Part shown: positions 38,290-50,555 of the stretch, piece after piece
Numbering within the stretch: the stretch's first letter is position 1
Layout: every line of letters begins with the position of its first letter
Source: Microvelia longipes
Lineage: Eukaryota; Arthropoda; Insecta; Hemiptera; Veliidae
Length of the DNA stretch: 64,000 bases
NCBI GenBank assembly: GCA_018340805.1
Contig: JACMZG010001914.1
Location: 42,479,643-42,543,642, forward strand
Reading direction: 5' to 3'
Made by a program: the position numbers and the translations under genes
The notes under the pieces: generated by a model
The model's input: only the letters and a program-made list of their open reading frames with translations
Databases searched by the model: none
Told to the model about the DNA's origin: nothing

Positions 38290-38640
38290 GGTGTTGAGGT
38301 GATGGGGAGGTGGGAGGCGAGTGCAACTAGCATCGGCTAGACATGCCGGGTCTAGAATGACAGTGTGTCATGAACTGAATCATGGGGCCATCTGGTCACC
38401 GCCTGACGGCAGGATGGCCCTATTCGGTATGGTATGGCTCCTTAGAGTCAGGGCCGAACTCAGGCGAACTAACAAACGAAGCAGATCGGCGCAATGCCTA
38501 CATCAGCAACCCATATTCACTGTTCAAGGATCTTCCCCTCCTGCGACCCCGCCTAGGCCCTTCTGTGAGGTTCACGGATTCCGTCCAAACAAGTCGCAAA
38601 AGGCTAAAGGTAGCGGTGGGTTTCACAAATATTTCTTTTT
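38290..38640. other. GC-rich, CpG-containing block of unknown nature
   Basis: About 350 bases with clearly higher G+C than both flanks. Two plus-strand frames stay open across it (38321-38674 and 38382-38657), one reading an S-L-F-K-D-L-P-L-L-R-P-R-L-like stretch. Neither resembles a family I know, and both run into AT-rich flanks. It could be an exon, an untranslated part of an element, or transferred DNA. Confidence 0.35.
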
Positions 38641-38775
38641 TACATATTTTAATTTAGTCTGTAAGTGTGCATGATAATGTCATAAACTTGCTAAAAGTTA
38701 TAGCTATCCAATGAGCAAAAGCTTTTTAAAGATTGCTAAAAGACATTTTTACTTATTGAATGATGAATTAATGAT

Positions 38776-39072
38776 TTGCGTACTTTCAATGTTTGGAGGC
38801 ATCGTTATTATGCCCTATTCGACAGATTCCATGTTGTTATTGGTTATAAGAACTTAATACTACAGGCTTTTTCAGAAAAACTAATATTATACTTTGGGGG
38901 TTTGGAAGTATTAGAAACACATGAGTGCCTTAGAAATTTATATAATTCTCTAGATTCACATTTTTTATTTGTCCATTGGGTAAAACTTAAAGAAGCTTTT
39001 AAGGATTTTTTTGATATATTTTTAAAAAAAATACTAAATTATAGAGTTCCTGACTTTGGCAGTTCAATTTAA
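38776..39072 (+). CDS. Unidentified open frame, 98 codons
   Basis: An uninterrupted frame in AT-rich DNA. The predicted protein is rich in Phe, Leu, Lys and Tyr with alternating helical segments (around HWVKLKEAFKDFF). I recognise no domain, signal peptide or catalytic motif. Without an upstream promoter or splice signals it may be a chance frame or a piece of a transposon ORF. Confidence 0.2.
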   Translation: MRTFNVWRHRYYALFDRFHVVIGYKNLILQAFSEKLILYFGGLEVLETHECLRNLYNSLDSHFLFVHWVKLKEAFKDFFDIFLKKILNYRVPDFGSSI

Positions 39073-39079
39073 TTAAATA

Positions 39080-40205
39080 ATTTTCACATTAATATTACAT
39101 GAGATTGTTCTTCATCAATAGTTCTTACCGGCTTCTTTTAATCATTGAAGAAGCCATTAAAACACATGCAAGAATTAAGAAACACCGATAGTGAAAAATA
39201 TTGTAAATTTTTCAGTCACATATTTGAATTGGACCTTATAAATCAAGCAACAAGTTGGTGATAACTCGGCTTGAAAACCACAGATTATAAACACATAATA
39301 ACCGCAAGTCTACTATTATAATTATTAACACAGCAGATGTTATGTATAAAATACAAGACTAATGACCATTCTCATGTTACTGGTGTATTGAGAGGAGCTG
39401 CAACCACCCTTTGAATTAAGTTGATTGTTAATCTATTAAATCTCATACGATGCCATAATATATCAAATTCACGTTTATGGATTGCTCTTAATCATGTCGT
39501 TCATTAGTTATCACTACAGAGCATACTAATAGTTGTCAAACACTTTTTTAACTTCAGTACATTAAAAATAAATTATTTATTACAATAAATTTTATTAGTT
39601 TTGAAACTAGTATTTTACTCGATATGCTGTTTGTTAAATATATGTAATAATTTATCTAATAAATAGTAACGTAAAGTTGTGTGTTATGTTAATGACTTGT
39701 TTAATGTTACATATTGATTTAAACATAATTATACAATGTTATTTAATATTGTTAATATGCACTTTAGCGGTATAATATGTTAATGATTTTAGATATAATA
39801 ATTATATATATACTCGTATTCGAATATGAGTTACAACTAAATTTTTCTAAAACATGCTTGTTAAGGTTATTATTTGCTTTTCTATGTTGTCTTTTGTTAT
39901 TATTATTGTTAATTTTAATTATGATCATTTTTTTTATTTTAACCAGTGATGATGATCATCTGTATTTGATCAACTGTTTGAGTGACATTTCTTAAAATTC
40001 AACCTGTTCAATACGCGCTTACTTTAAAAAGTGTACTGTTATTAAGTTATAAGAAACAGTTATAAAATAATTTTTCACCTGTTATAATATTGTGGAAAAT
40101 TGTGAGCTTATCTTTAATTATTCTAAATACCTCTTTTTAAAATTGTTAATAATTTAAAACTTTTTAACACACCTACGTATAGGTATTTTATGGAATTAAG
40201 AATAT
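39080..40205. other. Intergenic, nothing recognised
   Basis: AT-rich. The hydrophobic 72-codon frame at 39777-39995 looks like chance. Confidence 0.4.
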
Positions 40206-40206
40206 T

Positions 40207-40210
<4 letters not shown>

Positions 40211-40248
<38 letters not shown>

Positions 40249-40255
40249 TATATAT

Positions 40256-40295
<40 letters not shown>
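40211..40295. repeat. (CA)n-(TA)n compound microsatellite
   Basis: CA repeats to about 40237, then TA repeats. Confidence 0.95.
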
Positions 40296-40298
<3 letters not shown>

Positions 40299-40299
40299 T

Positions 40300-42540
40300 T
40301 ATACACTGGAGAATTAAGGAATTTATGAATTATCTAGTTTAAATTATATTTTTTAAATTCTTTTCGTTGTAATATATTACGTTTTAATATACATACGTTT
40401 TCCGTATAATTTATTAATTTTAAATTTATACAAATAATTAATTGAATCTAAGTCGGGTCAATTTTTTTAATTTAAAAATAGCATTTCATTTCATGAGAAA
40501 AAAATTAGTCCCTTAAATTTCAATTGATATGAAAAAAAGTTGGAAGAAATATAAAAATAGATTGATGAATTAATCAGCTAAATTTTTAATGATATTGGTC
40601 GCCATTTAAAAATAATTGACTCTTACATTTTCAAACTTTGACGGCGTATAATATTTAAGTTTTTAAATAACTATTTAGAAGAAATCATTATAATGTATCA
40701 AAATTTTCCGGCACACTTCTTTCGATCGCATCGTTGGCCAAAAGTTTCAATTCTAGCGGCGTATTTTCATTGTCTGAATTCAAGATTATTAAATACTTGA
40801 TAATAAATAATCAATTACTCGCTTTCCGAAAATTACAAAATTTCGTTAACAACAACGTTTAATTATTTATTTTGAATATAATTTAGGTGTTCTTTTATCA
40901 TAGAAATAATTTGTTTAAGCTGTATAGCGAGGAAAGCATTAGCTATAGAATATTTTTATTATCATTATTTAGGAAGACTTATCTCGGTTTTAGATGCATT
41001 TGTATCTTGTAAAAAATATTTATTTTTTTAAGACAAATCTGCATTTTTATAAAAAAATGCTATTTGTCAAGCGGTTGGTACTTAAGAATTTATTAAGTCT
41101 TATTATTTAACCGGCACTATTTTCACCTCTTGCTATACCCCCATTAATCTTCTTGGTTCAATAAAGGATTATTTACATCTTAACACAATTGGAGTGTTAA
41201 ATGGTTTCCGTTGATTAATATTAAATTGTCTACAACCTTCAAAATGTTTTTAACAGTGAGAGAAGTGAGGAACTTACAATTCCTTGTCCTCCAGGTATTT
41301 ACTGGAAGGTTTTGAACATTTAGTCTGTTATTTACTTCACACCTGTTGTCCATCGCTTTGTGATTTACCCTCTTGTACATTTGCTTCCTTACTATCTATA
41401 ATAAGAGGGCAGTATTGTAATCGAAAAATTTTAATCCCCAATTGAAATTCAAAGATTCAGTGCTTATATGTACCATAAGTTGAAAATATAAAGTGAGAGA
41501 GAGAGAGAGTTGTATGCATATATGTTTTTTTTGTAAACGCGTTAGAGTTCTAACGGTTTGAGTCCAACTTGGTGTAACAACAAGTCTAACATGAACTAAT
41601 TAAATTTTTGGTAAAATACGACATAATGTCCCAAAATGTAGTCCCAAATATTTTGAATTTGCACAAATCCGAAGATACGTGTTATTGTTTTAAACCAATA
41701 AGTAACCTAAACTCAAGGTGAACTAATTAAGTAGTTAATTTGGCCCAACGGTGAAATTCGTAAAAAATGGATTTTTGTAAATTTCAGTATAATAAAGTAG
41801 CTGGGACTAAATTAGACACATGCTAACCGAGCGTTATATTGTATTTACCTAACACGGCTTTTCTATTTTCTTAACTATAACCTTTCTTGTGTTTCACTGA
41901 GATTGTGCAATTGTAGAAAATTAAATTAATATTAGAACTAGTTGCTATTGTTCTGCAAGCAGGTCACATTTAACATTTTCTTGGACCTTAAATTCATTAA
42001 CAGTTAATTATGTTAGTAGAAACACGACGAATGTTTGGAAAGACCTTTTACAGACTATTTAAAAATTGTAAAAAAACAAAAACTTAATTATTACATTTTT
42101 CCATTGCTTAGTCTTCAATTTAACATGTAACATACTAAGATGCCCATTAAGTTTAGATTTTCATACGAACAGTATTTTATATTGCTTTCGACGACATTCC
42201 TTATCATAACTAAGGAATCTTTTTCCTGGAGTAATTTGCGGTTATCTCACTTCTTCGTTTTCCTATGTAACTAGATTTCTAAATGATGTAGGGAATTACT
42301 AGACGTTTTAAAATGAAATGTAGAAATAGAAGATAATTGTCTAGAAAATATAGTTTATGGTGGAATCAGAGTTGCTATATTCTAACTTCATTTGATTCAT
42401 TCCTTTTAGTAACTTTATTAATTATTTAAAACTAATATTAAGTGCTATCCGGAAAATATTTTAACCCACAATTATGACATTTAACCCACAATAATGACTC
42501 GGCAAAAATTTACTAAAATCATAAAACGCGGAAAAATGTT
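40300..42540. other. AT-rich stretch without recognised genes
   Basis: No coding motif, tRNA or complete element was found. A short (GA)n run lies at 41493-41508. Confidence 0.4.
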
Positions 42541-42777
42541 CGATCAATTTAAACTTTGGTACCCATGTAGCCTTATATAAGACTAACATGTGTGCAAAGG
42601 TTCATTTTATTATCAGCATTAGTTCAATTTTTATCAAACGACTTGTCTACGCTTTTAAAAAATGTTAAAAATTCGGGATATAATCTAATTCAATTATAAT
42701 TCAGTATGAGTGTATAACTTTACGTAATAAATAAGTACTCTTTGATTCGTTTGAATATAATAAGTATATTTACGGTT

Positions 42778-42975
42778 TTTGTTGGATCATAAAAATTAAG
42801 CTGCATCTAGATTGGTCATTGCCTGAATGGGTGACTGTTGGGAATAAATCGAATATATTTACTATCTGAGTACAAACAAAACGATTCCGAAGCAGGGAGA
42901 ATGAGCTTCGTGAATCCATTGTGGTGAGGAAATGTTTTGGGGTACTTTTTACCCGATTTTTTACATGTATTAGAT
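42778..42975 (+). mobile_element. 5S rRNA-derived SINE, plus copy
   Basis: GTTGGATCATAAAAATTAAGCTG, then TTGGTCATTGCCTGAATGGGTGACTG and GGGAATAAA reproduce the 5S A-box to C-box spacing. The body has CGATTCCGAAGCAGGGAG and the tail TTTTGGGGTAC. Confidence 0.72.
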
Positions 42976-43074
42976 ATAAACAGTCCGGCAAAATTTCGAC
43001 AGTTCAGTAAAGTAGTGAGTACCCCTTGAAAACTTTACTTTTTTTAAATAGCACAGGTTAGAAAAAGTTCAAAA

Positions 43075-43325
43075 GCAGGTACGGGGTACCTCGGAACTTT
43101 TCCTCATCACATCGGGTTCGCTACGCTTATTCTCTGTAGAACGGACTCACTTCGCTCGTCCTTAAAATATAAAATTCATCAAATGTTTTTCCAACACCTC
43201 TTCGGACTCGCTTTGCTCGTTTTCAGATAGTAAATACATCAGTTTCATTCCCCGTGATCACCCATCCAGGCACTGACCACGCTCGGTGCTGCTTTACTTT
43301 TATAATCAAACAAAAATCATTAATA
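43075..43325 (-). mobile_element. 5S rRNA-derived SINE, minus copy
   Basis: The plus strand shows ACGGGGTACCTCGGAAC (tail), a body with CGGACTCACTTCGCTCG and, at 43255-43310, GATCACCCATCCAGGCACTG and ACCACGCTCGGTGCTGC, the complement of a 5S-like C-box and A-box. It is one of the best-kept copies in the window. Confidence 0.75.
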
Positions 43326-43639
43326 AAATTGTCGTATTAAATGAAACTTAGTGTACATACTTATTACGTACAAATGTATGTATATTTAAACCAAATTTCA
43401 ACTCGAATGAATTGTTTCACGATATTTTACAATTTTTTTTTTAAAATTTAAACAAGTCATTTAATAAAAATTAAACTAATGCTGATAATGAGATAAAAAT
43501 TATATATGGCAACATGCGTGCTAAGTCTAAATTTAATACCATCAATTTTTCGCGCTTCATGCTTTTTTGAAATTTTTGCTGACTGTTATTGTGAAAAAAA
43601 TATTTTTAAAATTGCACAACTACACTTATAGACAGATTT

Positions 43640-43860
43640 TTGTTCATAGTTTCAACTCTAGCATAAATACATTAGGAGGTACGATGATGACACTTACACA
43701 CACACTTACGGATAGACAACTTTGTAAAAACCTGAAGCCTTGAAAAAACACCTGAAACGGATAATTCCGGTGACAACACAATTTTTGTTTGTGTTTTTGA
43801 ACAGGTTTCGAATTTTTTGCAAACACAATTCTTTTCTTATATACCTACGGTAAAAAAAGT
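43640..43860. repeat. Dispersed repeat, copy 1
   Basis: Shares with 45160-45370 a block around GATAATTCCGGTGAC, ACTTACACACACACTTACGG and a TTTTTTGCAAACACA end. The two copies are diverged. The nature of the parent element is unknown. Confidence 0.5.
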
Positions 43861-44478
43861 AAAAATATTGTTATTGGTATTAATAAAACATTTATCGCTT
43901 TATTTAGGAAATTAAGAAGCTATGAAATAAATGACTTTCCATCATACCTGCGGATAACATTACCAATCCGTCTTGTGAAACCAAGTCACATAACGGATCT
44001 ACACCGGCAGGAGAAATATTGAGACAAATCGGTTTAGTCAGGTTGAAATGTTTTAAAGAAGCAGTGATGTGAGCACGTGGGCAGAATATCTCGCTCTTTT
44101 ATTCTTTACTTTAGCAAGAATAATATTGGACTTGGCTTCGAGTATTGTTGCCGGGTTTATCGGCATCACTTTATCGTGAAAATCGTGCCGTGAAAATAAT
44201 GATGGGAACATGTAACAATACGTTTTCTTAGAGAGGTGAAGAAAAGCAGAGGAAAATGGGGTTTTTTTATATGAAGATAAATGTTTAAGCTCTGCAATGC
44301 ATCGCGTGTGATGAACTTATCTTTACTTAATATAAGCTATATGTTCGGATTAATGTAACGTAAAAATAGAAAGTTGCCCTAAATTAACAATATCAGTGTG
44401 ATTGGTATATATCTAGTTGTGTCTAACTATCGTATACTTGGAACAAATATTAAAATTATTTCAGACTCTTATTTTTTA

Positions 44479-44904
44479 GACCAAGAGCCCAGGGGTGTTT
44501 TGGTAATAAAAAGTGTAATGGCTGGAACCGGTCTCAATTTTTCGTAAATACCTTCCTGAACAAGGATCTGCAATTCTGCCGACTCGTATCGGATGGGTGT
44601 CCCAGGCAGAATGCACTTTACAGGTCAAATTTACCACCCAAGTTAACAAACAGTGTAATGGCTGGAACCGGTCTCAATTTTTCGTAAATACCTTTTTGAA
44701 CAAAGATCTGCAATTCTGCCGACTCGTATCGGATGGGTGTCCCAGGCAGAATCTTTGACCCCTAAAGTGCGTTCTGCCTGGGACACCCATATGATACGAG
44801 TCGGCAGAATTGCAGATCCTTGTTGAGGAAGGTATTTACGAAAAATTGAGACCGGTTCCAGCCATTACACTTTTTATTAACAAAACGCCCCTGGGCTCTT
44901 GGTC
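44479..44904. mobile_element. TA-flanked MITE with long terminal inverted repeats
   Basis: Begins GACCAAGAGCCCAGGGG and ends with the complement, flanked by TA on both sides (44477-44478 and 44905-44906), as for Tc1/mariner-type insertions. Inside, a block of about 120 bases (GTGTAATGGCTGGAACCGG onward) occurs twice in direct and once in inverted orientation. No ORF. Confidence 0.75.
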
Positions 44905-45159
44905 TATTTGCTATATGTATGATTTATGAAGGGTTTTTTTTTGAGGATCTACCTTTTAGGTTTATTTTTTGTAATGTCAGAAAAATTACAGAAGAATAAT
45001 TTACAAAACCAAGTGTTTTAAGTAAATTACACTTCGTAGCCTTTATTCACAAAATATTTCATTACTTACCTTTGCTGGCATCGGTCTTCTTGCCTTACGG
45101 CCTGCATCTGCATCGGCTTGCAGTTTAAAACATCGAGTACGGGGTGCCTCGGAAATGCT

Positions 45160-45370
45160 ATAAATAACACTATTATTCATTTTTGTATAGGAGATACGAT
45201 AATGACAGACACACACATGCGTGCATATAGGCAGACAAATTTGTGAAAACAACTTAGGGGATTAATGGAACGTTAATCCCCTTACGTTAATCCTTAAAAC
45301 ACTTGAACCGGATAATTCTGGTGACATCCCGGTTTCGCGTTTTTTGCCAACACACTACTCTATTTTTCCT
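45160..45370. repeat. Dispersed repeat, copy 2
   Basis: Matches 43640-43860 in GGATAATTCTGGTGAC and flanking words. It contains a perfect 9-10-bp hairpin GGGGATTAATGGAACGTTAATCCCC at about 45257. Confidence 0.5.
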
Positions 45371-45379
45371 CAATAAGTA

Positions 45380-46225
45380 TTCAGCTTGGATCCATTTTGC
45401 CACTATGTCAAATTTTGAATCAGCACTTGCTTATTTACTTGCTTCAAATCTACTGAAGCCTTAAAATGCCTTAAGCCGAAGTATTAAACTGATATTTTGG
45501 TTTGGCAACATGAATTTTTTAAATTGGAATTAAACTGGAATTTTTATGGTAACATTTCATTGGAATTAAATTATAGCAGGAGTTTCTATTTACAATGAAA
45601 TGCCAATGATCCATTGGCTTGATATTTTTAACAATTTTAATGGAAACAATCTATGTAATTATCATATAGCAGGAGTTTAAATTAAAATAATTATTGACGG
45701 GGTTCCATTTCCGTAATATTTGTTTTTACACTTTTTATACTGCTCTAGTGTCTTGATATCTAAACTGTGTGGCTGATATCTAGACAAACACTTCTCTGAA
45801 AAATACAAACATAAAGCATACATTGTTGAAAAGACTTTCTACTGTTACGGAGCTAGTAAGCTCCATCCCAGCTACAAGGAGGTAATATGTCATGCTGACA
45901 GGTGCCAAGACTGCTCTATACCAACACTAAATTTACTTACGATGTTTCCTTTCTTACTCTACAGCCCCATACATAATGATATAGAGGTCTCCTATAGAGC
46001 TTCCCATGGAGCTGATTTATATAGGCTGGTTTCTTTATAAGTAGGGACCCCTCGGTCTGAAGGTCAAAAAGAGGACAAACACGATTAACTTGTAGAATAT
46101 ATCTTTAAACTAAAATAGCTAAGAAGAAAACCTCTTTGCTGGAGAAAACTTTACTGGCAAGCTTTTCAAGTTAGATCTAAACAGATACCATGAATTTTTA
46201 ATTTAATCATTAAAAAGGATATTTA
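45380..46225. other. Intergenic, nothing recognised
   Basis: No supported gene or complete element. Confidence 0.4.
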
Positions 46226-46229
46226 ATGA

Positions 46230-46500
46230 TAATGTTTCCCGGTGAGAACCTGGTTAATGGTTAGTATATATCCCACGTTTCGCTTCTACTGTGTGACATA
46301 ATAAATGACAAGTTAATGCTTTATAAAACAGAACTGGTTCAGTTTTGCCGAATATTTTAAGGTCATCTATACTGTCCTAAATTCCTGAATATGCCTCCCA
46401 CTGAGGAAGCGAAACGTCGATTTATCATCTACATTGACTCAGTCCTTGCCATAAGATGTTGACCTTTATGACAATAAGTGCAGAAGGCTATGTAGTTTAT
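46230..46500. repeat. Inverted arrangement of the GAAGCGAAACGTCG repeat
   Basis: The left part has CCCACGTTTCGCTTCTACTGTG (minus orientation), the right part CCACTGAGGAAGCGAAACGTCG (plus orientation). The family also occurs at 2700-2810 and 57480-57570. As with other repeats in this window, the two copies face each other. Confidence 0.6.
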
Positions 46501-46734
46501 TACAGCAGTTTTAACTTCTAAATTTATTGGTTAGTACAACATTAAAATTTTTACACATGAGACATTTTTAATTTTACTCAGTTTCTACCATAGGGACAGT
46601 ATTACCCTAACTTATAGTGCTTACCCTAAAATACTATGTTGCATCATAATTATCCGTTTTAGAGATTTTAATGATTCTGTTTTAATGAATCTAATTCACA
46701 CCAGTCAGGTAGAACGAATTATTGAATCATACCT

Positions 46735-46766
46735 ACTTATTATATATGTATATTATATAATATATA

Positions 46767-46809
<43 letters not shown>

Positions 46810-46830
46810 TTATTATATATATATATGTCC
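46735..46830. repeat. (TA)n microsatellite with breaks
   Basis: TA-rich run with several interruptions. Confidence 0.9.
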
Positions 46831-47339
46831 TTTATTTATTTTTTAGCTTTTATAATTTATTTATTTCTATATTGGTATGCAGGGCTAATTTATGTGTTTG
46901 ATTTTTGTTGACAGGTAAGACAATACCCTGCCCAACTTGCACGACTAGGTTTTGACATCAAGGTAACGATTTACGTAAAAAATTATTTTTATCTTCATTA
47001 AAAAACTATTAACTTTATTCTAAAGTATGTCTTGTTTAGGGAAAATGATTGGGTTGCCTTGCAAACTATCACGTTGCGTGTATATCAAACAGAACAGTCG
47101 TATTACCATATGACTGTGGGCACTGCCATCTGGCCAAGTAGAGCCAGAGTAAAAGTCACAAAGTAAAATAATCAAGACCTATTATACTTGCTGATAAGGA
47201 GTGACAAGAATTTGATTCTTAAATTATGCTAAGGAAAATGACTAAGTTAGAGATATCTTATTATAACGAGATAATATGAGGCAAGATGTTACGAATTTAT
47301 TAGTTGATTTAATTCAATGTAAACAAATCATACGCATTC

Positions 47340-47465
47340 GGAGGTTACAACCTGACTCATTTATCAATGACGTGTGACGTCATTGCAGGAATCAGTATTA
47401 GCAATCAACATTGAAAATTTACTATTTATTCCTGCAATGACGTCAATTCCGGACTATAACCTAAC
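47340..47465. repeat. Short inverted-repeat element
   Basis: TGACGTCATTGCAGGAAT near 47383 is mirrored by ATTCCTGCAATGACGTCA near 47428, and the outer AGGTTACAACC is loosely mirrored by GGACTATAACCT. Probably a small MITE. Confidence 0.6.
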
Positions 47466-47574
47466 ATGTCAAAGAAATTGATTCCATTCATAAAAACCTT
47501 CTAATTGAATCACCTTATAAATTCCATCAGCTTGGATATGAGGTCTTTTTGTCAACGAACCTGACTATACCCCC

Positions 47575-48101
47575 CAAGGATCTTGAATAAAGAGAATGAC
47601 GCATTAAGAAACCATTCTGATCCCATGGAAGTTGTATGAGATAGAGAAATAGGATCAAACTTACCTTCTTCTTGGTTATATTGAAAAAAAGGCGCCATAC
47701 GCAGGTTATGTAGCAAGGTTGTTGAGTTTGCTTCTAAACTTTTTTCTGTGCTTCTCGTGATTGTTATATTTGTGGTGCTTGTTAAGTCGTTTGTGCTTAT
47801 TTAATTTTAAATCGTGGACTATACTTTGCCACTTCAGTGAGTGATAATTTAAGCGTGTTTTGTTATAACCTTCTCAAGCAATAAACAATGGGAAACCATT
47901 GAGAGGTAAGTTTGCCTCTAAAATTTAAAAACCTGTGCTGTTATAAGAATTGTAAGCATGCGTAGTTTGCACCAAGCATGTGCAGTTGGTTTTTGACGTG
48001 TGTTTCGTGTTGAATTCTCTCTATTTTTTTTGTTTTCGATGGGGTCACTTTTTTTATGGCAAATCGACTTAGTGCGTCATCCCCTTTATTCAAGATCCTT
48101 G
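47575..48101. mobile_element. MITE, copy 1 (CAAGGATCTTGAATAAAG ends)
   Basis: The terminal inverted repeats read CAAGGATCTTGAATAAAG and its complement, extending to the ATGACGCA word (about 28 bases). The body is shared with 50556-51074. ORF-like stretches inside differ between copies and lack known motifs. Confidence 0.8.
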
Positions 48102-48774
48102 AAACTTCCTTCCCATTTTCAAACGACACTAGCAAACTCCTCATTGGGTCGTGTTATATTTGTCGGCCCATAAGTGGACTTCTGTCCAAAACATAACAAT
48201 TCCTTTGTAAACCTAAAGTAACTTTAAGTTAAACTTCTAGATGTATTATGTGACGTAAGAGGTTAAACCGTATATTTCTTTGTAAGACTTTCGCTTAAAG
48301 TTCAAAATTATAGTCTTTGAAGAAAAGTTCTTAAAATTGTAATTTTATTAGTTTTAACTCGACCAAGTTTGGTATTCATTGTTCGCAAGGAAATCTTTAC
48401 AATATTACACCCCCACCTGGAAAATTGGCTTTTATTAAACTTAAGCGGAATAATAGGGTATACTTTTAGTTATAGCTATTTTCTATTTGACTTTGCTCTA
48501 CTTGTTCCCGCCAGTTTGTGCAAAGATAAAGGTTATGTATGCCTACCTGTTATTAACTTTCTTATTGTTTTTCTTATTATTTCTTCTATTAAGTTATACT
48601 CGTAAAGTTTTTCTAGAGTTATTAATAAAATGTAGGTTTTGAATAATTTAAACAATGCTTTATAGTTAAAATGAAATTTAGTTTTATTGTATTGCTACCT
48701 GAAGCATAAAGGTAGCAAAATATTTTTTGTATAGAACTCACTAAATTTTAACTTGAAAATAATACATTTTATTT

Positions 48775-49270
48775 CTACTCTTCAATAATTCAAAATATTT
48801 CCCTCGAAAATGGTTAAATCTCTTGATTCTTAGTTTGCCATTAGAATACCATTTAAAATATTTCCCAAAAAAATAGTGAAATGTCTTTATTATTATTTTG
48901 CAATAAGAAAATAATTCGGAATATTAACTTAAAAATCTTTTGATTCATTCTTTGCAATAAGAATATCATTCGAAATATTAACTTAAAAATCTTTTGATTC
49001 ATTCTTTGAAATAAGAAAATCATTAGAAATAATTTCCTTTAAAATGATACAATCTCTTGATTATTATTTTATAATAAGTATATCATTCCAGATATTTTCC
49101 TTAAAAATGGTAAACGTTATTGATTTTTAGTTTGCAGTAAGAATATAATTCAAAATATAAGCCTTAAAAAGGTTAAAATTTCTTGATTTTTGCTTTGTCA
49201 TTAGAATATAATTCGAAATATTTCCTTAATTTTATTAGGGAAGTATCTCTTGATTATTATTTATGTAAAT
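48775..49270. repeat. ~60-base tandem repeat, about 8 diverged units
   Basis: Units carry TTTGCAATAAGAATATCATTC, AAATATT and TCTTGATT words. Two adjacent units near 48915-49020 are almost identical, the others older. Confidence 0.85.
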
Positions 49271-49334
49271 CATTGAAAATACTCCGGAGTGAGCGACATT
49301 TTTAAAAAAAGTCAAACTTCTAGGTTATTATTTT

Positions 49335-49530
49335 TTTGGTTTTTTGGGGGCGCTGAGTCTATTGAAACCGGTCCAAAGTCAATACGACCGCTCTAAGAGA
49401 CCAAATAGTCGACAAATTATATAAAATGACTGGAAACCAAATTTAAGATCTCTGAAAAATAAATTTTAAGTAGAGTGTCGTTTTTAATGTTTTTTGGGTG
49501 CTGGATCGAATTAAACCGGTCCAGTCAATC
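49335..49530. repeat. Dispersed units of the ~149-base satellite
   Basis: GGCGCTGAGTCTATTGAAACC and TAGAGTGTCGTTTTTAATG correspond to units of the array at 13600-14110, more diverged. Confidence 0.75.
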
Positions 49531-49689
49531 TGGAGCAGATACCGGAAAGTCAAAAAACTGAATTGAACTAAACTGAATATGGCAATCAACAAATTTATCG
49601 TACAGTACGTCTTTGAGCTCGCTTCGTTCATCCTCAGACAGTAGGAACATGTGATTAAGCTCCTTAGGTCGCCTATCCAGCCACCGATC

Positions 49690-49885
49690 AAACACTTTCC
49701 CTTTGGAGCAAACACATGCCTTTGGAGCAAACACATTCCCTTTGGAGCAAACACATTCCCTTTGGAGCAAACACATTCCCTTTGGAGCAAACACATTCCC
49801 TTTGTAAACCTTTGGAGCAAACACTTTCCCTTTGGAGCAAACACATTCCCTTTGGAGCAAGGAGCAAACACATTCCCTTTGGCAA
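49690..49885 (+). repeat. 20-base minisatellite (TTTGGAGCAAACACATTCCC)
   Basis: About ten units, most identical, with two partial units. Because 20 is not a multiple of three and the unit has no stop in most frames, several long frames appear on both strands. They are artefacts. Confidence 0.93.
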
Positions 49886-50555
49886 AACATAAATGCATAA
49901 ACATTAAATGCGATTACAACAAACTAGCGAGAATTTCAAACTAGGAGAAACAAGTTTCTTATTTTTATCAATGGGGCAAATTTTCCCAATAATAAAATGA
50001 AATTGGTAAAATGATTGCGAGGTATGAGGTTGTTATTAATCACTGGAGAGATAAAATACACGTGACCCTAAACAAACATTGACTTGATCCAAGTATTGGA
50101 TTCAAATAAAAATACTCAGTTGTACGTGATTGTTTTAATTCTACTTTTAACATTTATACCTTGGACAAATGTATGGAGCGAGTTAGTGAGATTAATTTTA
50201 AATAATAGTACACGTAACACGGCTGAAAAGAGTTATCTTATTGCTGCAGAAAAATTAGATGTAAAGGTTACTTATTAGTAATCAGACTGAAGATTACTAC
50301 TAGACACGGTTACCAACAAAAGACCTAACCGTTGGTAACCGAGTCTTGTATATGATGAAAATGACGTATCGATTCCACTGTGGGTGTAGAAAAAAGTGTT
50401 TATTTAGTATGTTAAATTAACATCGTTTTAAATCCGCGGATCCTCAATTGCGCTAGTTAAATACGGTGTAAAAAATATGCGGAGTTGATTGAGACATGCG
50501 GATACGCTAGAACTTGATTGATGGAATCTTTATCGATCTCCTGATACTTCCTTAC

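Larger units (their letters stand above)
42545..43545. mobile_element. Inverted, tail-to-tail pair of 5S-derived SINEs with extended flanks
   Basis: The plus copy (head 42778) and minus copy (head about 43325) face each other around 43040. The outer flanks also mirror each other: ATCAGCATTAGTTCAATTTT at 42615 against AAAATTAAACTAATGCTGAT at 43473. The mirrored unit is therefore longer than the SINE itself. Confidence 0.65.

Noticed and set aside
42770..42991. 73-codon minus-strand frame
   Set aside because: It is antisense to a 5S-derived SINE.
49443..49944. Several overlapping Cys-rich open frames on both strands
   Set aside because: They are the same 20-base unit read in different frames; the cysteine spacing is a product of the repeat.
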